From positions 1 to 28,762 of IMG/VR virus record IMGVR_UViG_3300033999_000108: a stretch of DNA of 28,762 nucleotides, one strand, 5' to 3'. The notes beneath the pieces were generated by a model. That model did not search any database, was not told the origin of the DNA, and was given only the letters and a program-made list of their open reading frames with translations. Positions 1 through 7,500 of the stretch are shown piece by piece. This DNA is from a virus. How positions within the stretch are numbered: the first letter of the stretch is position 1; every line of letters starts with the position of its first letter. The translations under genes were made by a program, and so were the position numbers.

Positions 1-978
1 GAATATGGCCCTAATGAGAAGCTTGACGCATTTGAACGTCAGCTGAAGCGTTTTGGTATTATTCCTAAAACCGATTTGAGCAAAGGTATTGTTGCTTCTA
101 AGGTTGAAGCGTTCTATCAGACTCAAGAATCTGCCGTACTATTCCCTGAATTTATTAATAGGGTGGCCAGGGAAGCTATTATGGCTGATGATATTTTGAA
201 ATATCTAGTAGCTGTTACTACTCCTATTGATAGCGATGCTTATCGTACTTTCTATGTAGATGATCAACCTGAAGCTGCTCAAAAGAAACGAGTTGCCCAG
301 GGTGCTGATTTGCCTGTTTCTAAATTAGTAGGACAGGAAAATGCTATCCGCCTGTATAAATATGGCCGTAGGCTACAGATCACTTATGAAGCTGCGCGGC
401 GTATGCGTGTTGACTTGCTTGGTATCCATGTTAAGCGAATTATGCAGCAGGCTAATATCGACAAGGCCGAAGAAGCTTTGAACGTAATCGTCAATGGTGA
501 CGGCAATAATAATGCTGCTATCAATTACGATAAGACTGCCCTGCAAGGTGGCGTTGCTGCTGATCCCTTAAGCTACAAGGGGTGGCTTGCTTATCTGATT
601 AAATTCTATCCTTACCAACTTAATACTGTTATTGCTGGTGAAGGTGAAACAATTGAACTGCTTACCATGCAGCCGCCTAATGTTGACCCGTTGAAACTGA
701 TTGAACAACTGCGTGCTGGCGGCACTTCTTCTGGTGCTAATCTGGCGCAGCCGTTGTTCAGCAATTACGATGTTGTCTATGTTGCCAATGCTCCGGCTGG
801 TAAACTGGTAGGCATTGATCGTAGGTATGCGCTGGAAATGGTTACTGAAGTTGGTTCTGATATTGTTGAAACTCAAAAACTTATTTCTAGCCAGTGGAAT
901 GAAATTGCGATTTCCGAAGTTTCCGGTTTTGGTGTTCTCCTGCCTGATGCCCGTAAGATTCTTACTCTTAACGCTTAA
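1..978 (+). CDS. Major capsid protein (5' end outside window)
   Basis: Forms the icosahedral shell of the phage head. The reading frame is open from base 1, so the gene starts upstream; the TTG at 76 is only an internal codon. The visible 325 residues show the mixed helix and strand character of phage major capsid proteins, including an RLYKYGRRLQITYEAARR stretch and a C-terminal half with an SSQWNEIAISEVSGFGVLLP-type strand segment. It is followed at once by small connector genes, the position expected for a capsid gene. The gene is visibly GC-richer than the tail genes downstream. The family assignment (HK97-fold type) is from general resemblance and synteny, not from a diagnostic motif. 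Confidence 0.8.
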   Translation, partial: EYGPNEKLDAFERQLKRFGIIPKTDLSKGIVASKVEAFYQTQESAVLFPEFINRVAREAIMADDILKYLVAVTTPIDSDAYRTFYVDDQPEAAQKKRVAQGADLPVSKLVGQENAIRLYKYGRRLQITYEAARRMRVDLLGIHVKRIMQQANIDKAEEALNVIVNGDGNNNAAINYDKTALQGGVAADPLSYKGWLAYLIKFYPYQLNTVIAGEGETIELLTMQPPNVDPLKLIEQLRAGGTSSGANLAQPLFSNYDVVYVANAPAGKLVGIDRRYALEMVTEVGSDIVETQKLISSQWNEIAISEVSGFGVLLPDARKILTLNA

Positions 979-988
979 GGTGATTTAA

Positions 989-1234
989 TTGGATAAAATT
1001 AAGGTTAAAGTTACTCGCAATGTAGTTGTCTGGGATTTAGAAGCGGGTATCACGATTGATAGCGCAGGAATGTTTGATCGTGAGGGGAAGGCGCTTGACG
1101 CTGTTCCCCTCACCGATTTTATAAACCGGAAATTGCGGGAAGGTATACTGGAGGTAGTTAAAGATGCCTCTGATATTAAATCCGACAACTTACTTGACAA
1201 GGATAAGAAACAAACTAGGCGTTCTGGAAAGTGA
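989..1234 (+). CDS. Small hypothetical protein after capsid
   Basis: An 81-residue charged protein starting at TTG with an AAGGTGAT ribosome site overlapping the capsid stop. It has no recognisable motif; the N-terminal half (IKVKVTRNVVVWDLEAGITI) looks beta-rich and the tail is very basic and acidic. The position between capsid and first connector is often held by small head proteins or capsid accessory factors in Bacillota phages. Its 3' end overlaps the next gene by 71 bases in another frame, a large overlap that suggests tight coupling. Function is unknown. Confidence 0.65.
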   Translation: MDKIKVKVTRNVVVWDLEAGITIDSAGMFDREGKALDAVPLTDFINRKLREGILEVVKDASDIKSDNLLDKDKKQTRRSGK

Positions 1235-1559
1235 TTTACCAAATGAAATAATTGATGAAGCAGTTGCTAACGTAGAAAGTTGGATAGTCAAACGGGTTCC
1301 TAATTATTCTGATTTGAATACCAGTGATAAGCAAATATTAGAAAATGCTGTTGTAGCTTTTGTTGCAGGCAACCTTTGTAACACTATGCCTACCAGAATA
1401 CCTGTTAGGGAAGATGGAGCAGGCGGTAAATTTGAAATGAATATAGACTGGCAAAAGCTACAAGAAATGTTTACAACAGAAGGTGAGGTTTACCTGGGTA
1501 GTTTACTAATTCCTGATTTTACTTTTGGTCATTTTATTCTTGGTGGCCCTAGCAGATAG
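1164..1559 (+). CDS. Head-tail connector protein (adaptor-like)
   Basis: A 131-residue protein starting at ATG 1164 behind a clear GGAGGTAGTTAAAG site. The N-terminal half is helical (EIIDEAVANVESWIVKRVPNYSDL then DKQILENAVVAFVAGNLCNT), the pattern of gp6/gp15-like connector proteins that dock under the portal, which often read as about 100-130 residue all-helical proteins in this slot. It overlaps the previous gene by 71 bases and is followed 11 bases later by the next start. Assignment is from size, helical pattern and synteny; no catalytic residues are expected. Confidence 0.6.
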   Translation: MPLILNPTTYLTRIRNKLGVLESDLPNEIIDEAVANVESWIVKRVPNYSDLNTSDKQILENAVVAFVAGNLCNTMPTRIPVREDGAGGKFEMNIDWQKLQEMFTTEGEVYLGSLLIPDFTFGHFILGGPSR

Positions 1560-1570
1560 AGGTGGGGCAA

Positions 1571-2137
1571 ATGGATAATATTCGGCGGTTTTTATTGCGA
1601 AGGGGGCAGATATGCACAATTCAACGTAATCCTCCTATTAACAGTAGAGTAAGTATGAAACTTACTACAAAAGCAATGAGAGATGAGAGTGCGAGAGAGT
1701 CTTATTGGGAAGGTATAGTACTTGCAGATAGCAACCTTACTAGTGGAGAAATTATAACAATCAATGGCTTAAACTTTTTAACTCAAACAGTTTTACCTAA
1801 TCCTCAAGGTGAGCTATTATGGTACGGTGTAAAAACAAATTCTCAGCTTGAATTAATACAAGAACAAGAAACTGTTGATGACAACGGTTATATTATTAAA
1901 ACTCCGATAGTAGTAGCTACAATCCCTGCTTATGGTACGATTATAACTGCTACCTTAAGGCAACAGCAACCAGGATTGTTACCTAATTCTATTTGGTTAT
2001 TTCAAATACCTTCCAGTTATGGAGTTAAAACAGGTGATAAACTAAGGTTTAGTGGTAGGAATATTCGAGTTGAAGCAGCTAATATTTTGTTTCTTGGTGG
2101 TGTAACCGAACTTCAATGTAGTGAGGTAGTAGCTTAG
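1571..2137 (+). CDS. Head-closure-like neck protein
   Basis: A 188-residue protein. The frame is open from GTG 1562, but ATG 1571 sits 5-8 bases after AGAGGTGGGG and is the better start. It is beta-rich, with a DNIRRFLLRRG start typical of proteins that contact the connector ring, and ends with a GDKLRFSGRNIRVEAANILFL segment. Head-closure (stopper) proteins occupy this place between the adaptor and the tail-completion gene. Its TAG stop overlaps the GTG of the next gene by one base, so translation is coupled. The role is inferred from order. Confidence 0.5.
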   Translation: MDNIRRFLLRRGQICTIQRNPPINSRVSMKLTTKAMRDESARESYWEGIVLADSNLTSGEIITINGLNFLTQTVLPNPQGELLWYGVKTNSQLELIQEQETVDDNGYIIKTPIVVATIPAYGTIITATLRQQQPGLLPNSIWLFQIPSSYGVKTGDKLRFSGRNIRVEAANILFLGGVTELQCSEVVA

Positions 2138-2700
2138 TGTTTAAATTTGATAGTATAGCTGCAAAGGTTGCTTTAGAAAAAAAGCTGTATGAGGCTTTAC
2201 TAAATTTACAAGAAGAAGCTTTAAAAGACGCTCAAACAAAAATGAAAACTCCAAGAGGGGCTAAAGGGTTAAACAAAGAAGAAATAAAGAAGGTAGCTAG
2301 TATTCTTACAGGTGAAATAATTGGTAATGCTTGGAGTGTGTTAGATGAATTCGGTAAAGGCTCTCTAATGGATAGAGATAATCCTGCATTAGATGATTAT
2401 ATTAACAGCGATTTTTGGAATCCTTTGCGTGATACAAATGACTTAGCAGTAAGAGGTAGACCGAAAGGTAGCTATATTGATTTTTTTGGAAACAAAAGAG
2501 AAAGTAGTGGTAGACTGGCAGGAGTTAACTTGGAAGCGCTTGCAGAACAAGGAAAACTGCCTCAATCGTTTTTACCACAATATCCATCACATGCTTTACG
2601 AGATGCTATCAGATGGATTGGGGCAGGAAGAATACAAAAGATATTAAGTAATGTAATCGTCACCTTTCCCTGGCTTGATTATTTTGTACCTGATAAATAA
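2137..2700 (+). CDS. Tail-completion / HK97 gp10-like protein
   Basis: A 187-residue protein starting at GTG, sharing one base with the previous stop. The N-terminus is a long amphipathic helix (AAKVALEKKLYEALLNLQEEALKDAQ), as in gp10-like neck proteins, followed by a glycine-rich middle and a hydrophobic C-terminus. It lies between the head-closure-like gene and the tail-terminator-like gene. It probably helps join head and tail. No enzymatic motif is visible; the assignment is synteny plus the N-terminal helix. Confidence 0.5.
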   Translation: MFKFDSIAAKVALEKKLYEALLNLQEEALKDAQTKMKTPRGAKGLNKEEIKKVASILTGEIIGNAWSVLDEFGKGSLMDRDNPALDDYINSDFWNPLRDTNDLAVRGRPKGSYIDFFGNKRESSGRLAGVNLEALAEQGKLPQSFLPQYPSHALRDAIRWIGAGRIQKILSNVIVTFPWLDYFVPDK

Positions 2701-2715
2701 GGGAGGGGGTGGGAG

Positions 2716-3132
2716 ATGTTTGACCCTGAAAAAGTGTTAACAACAGTATGGAAACGTTTATCAAATGATACTGAATTATTAAATTTATTGGGAATAGCGG
2801 TTAATGATAATGCTGCAAAGGCCAGACAAATTTTACGTACAAGCAAGTATGAAGATTTGGCTGGTAGTATACGCAGATTAAATATATTCTTCAGACCATC
2901 ACGTAAAACTAATAATATTTTAGTGTCAGAACAGGTATTAGAAATTGATTGTCACGTTCCTTACGATGAATTTTATATGGCTTATCGAATATTAAAACGT
3001 GTTAATGCCTTAGTACACAAGTTCCAATCCGATGGTTGGATTTTTTATTATGATTCAATGCTTGGGGAGCTCGCCACAGCTCCTAATTTCTTTTGTGCAA
3101 GCATGAGGTTTTCATTTTATGAAGTTGTTTAA
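2716..3132 (+). CDS. Tail terminator-like protein
   Basis: A 138-residue protein at ATG 2716 behind a GGGAGGGGGTGGGAG site. The pattern (N-terminal helix DPEKVLTTVWKRLSNDTELL, then FFRPSRKTNNILVSEQVLEID strands and the YRILKRVNALVHKF helix) matches small tail terminator proteins that cap the tail tube at the neck. It directly precedes the major tail protein, the usual position. Identity is inferred from length, secondary-structure pattern and order. Confidence 0.55.
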   Translation: MFDPEKVLTTVWKRLSNDTELLNLLGIAVNDNAAKARQILRTSKYEDLAGSIRRLNIFFRPSRKTNNILVSEQVLEIDCHVPYDEFYMAYRILKRVNALVHKFQSDGWIFYYDSMLGELATAPNFFCASMRFSFYEVV

Positions 3133-3146
3133 AGGAGGCATGTTAA

Positions 3147-3932
3147 ATGAAACCTATTATCTTTCCACAAGCAGGTAATATCACTCTGGTTAAATATTCT
3201 AGTGATGGTACTTTAGACTTTGCAAATGCGGTAACTGCTGTTGGTACTGTTCAGTCTATTACGCCTGGTGTTAACTATGCTACTTCGGAATTGCAGGATG
3301 GCAATTCTCAATGGCCATTAGGTATTTTTGATACTGGTATTAATGCTACATTGCGAGTTAGTATGTCTAGCTTTCAACCTAACCTATATGCCGCTTTAAT
3401 TGGTACTAATGTAACAGAAGCAGCAAATGACACTTTATGGGCAGTAGAAGAAGGAGCAATAGTACCTTCAGCTTCTCCATATGAAGTAACTCTTGCCCAT
3501 ACTCCAGTAACCGGAGGTACTATAATAGTTGCTTATACTGATGGCAAGTTGCTTACCCAGGTTGCAGATGCAACATCTCTTACTGCTGCGGGTCAATACT
3601 ATGTGAGTGGAAGTACTATAACTTTCCATAGTGCCGATGCTGGAAAAGAAGTATTAATTACTTATGAATATAGCGCTACTAACGTAACATCATTTGGTAT
3701 TCCTGAAAGTGTAATCCGTCCTGCTTTACATGTAATAATTTCAGTTAAAGCTACTGATGAGTCTCAGGTAGGGCAGTATAACGCTAATATTATTATTGAT
3801 AAATGTAAAGGTGAAGGCGATATAAATACACCAGCTCTGCAGAAAGATCCTCAAGCATGGGAATTTACTCTTAGGGTACTGAAACCGCGACACGGCATGA
3901 AAGCAGTTGACTTTAAGTACGCAACTGCATAA
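3147..3932 (+). CDS. Major tail (tube) protein
   Basis: A 261-residue protein with an ideal AAAGGAGG site before ATG 3147. It is rich in beta strands, threonine, serine and glycine, as tail-tube subunits are, and polymerises into the tube around the tape measure. A central segment at roughly residues 112-170 (VTLAHTPVTGGTIIVAYTDG through VLITYEYS) reads like an inserted Ig-like or decoration domain and is flanked by the tube-fold halves. It lies directly before the two tail-assembly chaperone frames and the tape measure, the standard siphovirus order. Confidence 0.75.
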   Translation: MKPIIFPQAGNITLVKYSSDGTLDFANAVTAVGTVQSITPGVNYATSELQDGNSQWPLGIFDTGINATLRVSMSSFQPNLYAALIGTNVTEAANDTLWAVEEGAIVPSASPYEVTLAHTPVTGGTIIVAYTDGKLLTQVADATSLTAAGQYYVSGSTITFHSADAGKEVLITYEYSATNVTSFGIPESVIRPALHVIISVKATDESQVGQYNANIIIDKCKGEGDINTPALQKDPQAWEFTLRVLKPRHGMKAVDFKYATA

Positions 3933-3951
3933 GGAGGGTTTTTAGAGTTTT

Positions 3952-4281
3952 ATGGCTGATAAGAACAAAGAACCTGTATCTTTGGCTACTATGGCTGGTA
4001 TTGGAGAAGAATTTGTTGACAGTTATACAGGTAAAAAATATAAAATAATTCCATTTACTTTAATTCAATGGGCTGAATTTAGAAATGATATGATTTCAAT
4101 TGGCCCTCAAATAATTAATTTAGATGGTGGAGAACGTGAAGCGAAATTAGATAAATGGATAAGGGCTTGTGTTAGAGACAGTGATGGTAAAGAATTAAGT
4201 TTGGAAGATTTAAAACAGGATGGTATTAATCTTGTAACTTTACGAAAGCTCCTTGAAAAATTGGCTGATCTATCGGGCTGA
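3952..4281 (+). CDS. Tail assembly chaperone, upstream frame (gpG-like)
   Basis: A 109-residue protein between the major tail protein and the tape measure. ATG 3952 lies 13 bases after AAGGAGGG, a rather long spacing. The sequence has a short strand-rich N-terminus (YTGKKYKIIPFTLIQWAEF) and a helical remainder, as in phage gpG-type chaperones that coat the tape measure before tube polymerisation. The downstream frame (next entry) lies in the -1 frame, the classic G/GT arrangement. Function is from position and pairing with that second frame. Confidence 0.6.
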   Translation: MADKNKEPVSLATMAGIGEEFVDSYTGKKYKIIPFTLIQWAEFRNDMISIGPQIINLDGGEREAKLDKWIRACVRDSDGKELSLEDLKQDGINLVTLRKLLEKLADLSG

Positions 4282-4283
4282 CG

Positions 4284-4574
4284 TTGGCCCATCCGAAAAA
4301 TAAAAAAGAAATGGGCGAGGAGCCGGATTGGGCTGAAATTTATACAACGCTCCTTGCCCATACCAATCTTTCTTACGATGAAATAGGTAAGAGAACTATA
4401 AAACAGATCAATGCCATTTTAAGCAGGCTTGGTAAGCACATAAACATAAAAGTTGGGTTACCTCTATTTGGAACAGAGGAAGAAGAACCTGTAAATCCTG
4501 GCAGACAACCTACTATATCGGAATTGGCTAGGATGTGCGGGATATTATCTGGTGAGATAAAGGAGGGTAGATGA
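4284..4574 (+). CDS. Tail assembly chaperone, downstream frame (T-part)
   Basis: A 96-residue frame beginning at a TTG two bases after the TGA of the previous gene. It has no ribosome site of its own, and the frame is open back to 4269 only, because TGA at 4266-4268 blocks it. The text PDWAEIYTTLLAHTNLSYDE followed by IGKRTIKQINAILSRLGKHI is the pattern of the downstream half of Bacillota phage tail-assembly chaperones. It is in the -1 frame relative to the upstream gene, so it is made either by frameshifting within 4269-4281 or by termination-reinitiation. Its TGA overlaps the tape measure ATG. Confidence 0.6.
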   Translation: MAHPKNKKEMGEEPDWAEIYTTLLAHTNLSYDEIGKRTIKQINAILSRLGKHINIKVGLPLFGTEEEEPVNPGRQPTISELARMCGILSGEIKEGR

Positions 4575-7500
4575 TGGCAGAAAATAATTCTTCAGTTGCT
4601 AAAATAGTTGGATCAATTGTAGTAGATTTTAGTAAAACGCTTGAAAGCATAAATGCTTTGGAAAACAAAGTTAAATCTTTGGATAAACAATTTAAAGAAC
4701 TACAAAACACAGTAAATGATACTGCTAAAGTTTTACAAAAAAGCTTTAATGTACGCATACAAGGCATTAAAATTGACAGTGATAAGATTACTAAGGAGTT
4801 ATCTCAAGCAACTAAATCTGTTAATAAGGATATTCAAGATACCCTCCTACGACTTGAAAGAGGTTATACTGCACTCCTGGCTAAAGGCGAACAATTAGGC
4901 GTACTGCCTAAGATGGCAGAAGCTAATTTAGCACAAATAAGAGGTCTGCAAGAACAACTGGCTTTAGGTGAAGAACTATCTAAAAATGATTTGGCTAGAT
5001 TAAAAACACTAGAAAAACGCTTGGTAAGAGCTAATTATGAGCTTGATATAGTTAAGCAAGAGACTGAATATTATGATAGATTACGCAAAGTAAGCCGTGA
5101 AATAGGAACTCCTGAAAACAGGATGCTTACTGCTCTTTCCCGTTCTATTAGTGAAGCTCCTGCTACAATAGAACAATTACAGAGTAAATTACTTACTGCA
5201 CAACGTAATCTAGTTAAATATGGTTTAGAAACTATTCCTGAAGCCACAAAAATAGCTAGTTTGCAAAATGAACTTGCTACTTTGCAACAACAGTTTGCTG
5301 TTAAAAAGAAAATATCTCAGGCTGATGTTGATCAATATAAAGAGGCTTTAAAACGGTTAAATATTATCCAAACTGAAACAGCTAATTTAGAACGTAATTT
5401 AGGATTAAAAGTTAAAGAAAAGCAATTGGAAATTGAAAGAGCAAGACAAGCTGCTATTGCACAAAAACAATTAGAAGTAGAACAACGTAAAGCTTTGGGG
5501 CCTGAATCTTTCTTAGAAAGACGTTTTGGCTGGTTTATTGCGGGAACAGGTTTCTTTGGAAGTATCGAAGCAATTAGACAAGCAACTGCAACAATTCAAG
5601 ATGTTGAGAGTGGTATGGTACAAATTTCCCGTGTTTCTAATGAAGTTGCGGGAAATTTTACTGCCATGCGAGATAAATTAATTGATCTTGCTTATCAATA
5701 TGGTATGTCATGGAAAGATGTCCAGGATATAGCTTTAAGATGGGCACAAGCAGGTTATAATATTGCAGATACTCTTAAGCTAACAGAGACTTCTCTAATG
5801 GCCTTAAATACAGCAGAATTAGATGCCCGTTATTCAACTGAAGGTCTTATAGGTATTATGAGCCAGTGGGGTATGACAGCAGCACAATTACCTGATTTAT
5901 TAGATAAAATTAATAAAGTTGCAGATGATTATACTGTGACTTCTCAGGATTTAGTAGATGGGTTGCTTCGTTCTTCTGGTGCTGCTAAAATACTGGGATT
6001 GAGTATAGAAGATACAATAGCTATTTTAACTGTAATGCGAGAAGCTACAGGAAGAACTGGAAAAGAAGTTGGTAATGCACTTAATAGTATTTTATCCTTT
6101 ATACAAAGGCCAAAGTCATTGGAAGCATTTGCAAAAGAAGGTATAGCAGTATTTACAGATGCTACAATGACTAAATTCCGTAATGTAAAAGATATTTTTA
6201 CTGATATAGCTGCAAAATGGGATTCAATGAGTGAGGCTAGTAAAGATATATTTGTTGATGCAGCAGAAGAAGCAGGACTTTATTCAGAAGAATTAGCTGA
6301 TATAGTAGGTTTACAAAAAGAATTTAATGATTTACAACGGCGCGATATTAGCCAGGCTGCCGCAGGAATTTATCGTAGAAATTACTTGGTTGCTTTGCTT
6401 CAGAATTGGGCTAAAGTTGATCAAGTATTGTTAACGATGGAAACTGCTCATGGCTATTCAATGAAAGAAAATGCCAGAACAATGGAAACATTGGAAAAGA
6501 AAGTTGCTCAATTAAAAGCAGCTTTCGTAGAATTAGCTGTAGCGATAGGTGATAGCGGATTACTTGATTTTCTCAAAGAAACAGTAGATTTAGGTAAAGA
6601 TGTAGTTAACTTCTTTAATTCATTACCTCCTGCTGTTAAAACTGTAATAACACATTTAACTACAGCATTTCTGTTATTGAAAACATTTGAACTTACAAGA
6701 TCAACACTTGCCAGGGCAACTGCTGGAAGCAAAGCTACTAATATAACCGAATCAGTTTCTAAATCTGTAACTGATGCTGCTGCAATGGCAGTTTTATTAG
6801 ATGCAACAGGAAAAGCTATTACTCAAATTGGAGAATCTTCAGTTGCTTCAGCAACTAAGATAAGTAGGTTAGCAGGTGCTTTTGGTTTAGTTGGTAACGC
6901 CGCTAAAAGTTTGTTTGCTTTATTAGGCGGTTGGCAAGGGCTTATTGTAACTGGTATTCTTGCGACTGCTCCTTCAATATATAATACATGGAAACAACAT
7001 AAAAAAGCATTAGATGAACAAGCTGATGCAGCAGCAGGAGTTTATAAAGAGTTAGAGATTCTACAAAAAGTTTATGGAGACAACATTGAAGCAACTTCCA
7101 GATATAAACAATTAGTGCAGGAAGTAGCTGAAAACTTACCTCAATTAATTACTCAATATGATGAACAAGGAAAAGCAATTGCTTTTAATCGTCAACAGTT
7201 AGAACAGTTAGCAAGTGCAAGCCAAAAATTAAACGAAACAGACATTGCAGGTAAATATGCTCAAGAAATCAATACACTTACTAAAGAACTTAGTCATTTA
7301 GAAACTCAAAGAAAATCATTACCTGAATTAATTAATTATAGAAATAAATTGGTAAGCTCACTTTCAGCAGGAAAATTAAGTGCTGAACAGGCTGAAAAAG
7401 CAAAAAAAGACCTTATTCTGGTGGATAAACAGCTTACTGAAATTGCAAAAGAAGTTGGAGTTCAGAACTTAAAAGAAGCCTTAGATACAAATAAAGCCAA

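Noticed and set aside
568-876. Leftward 102-residue frame over the capsid gene
   Set aside because: It is the antisense shadow of a strongly coding capsid gene, with no promoter or ribosome site.
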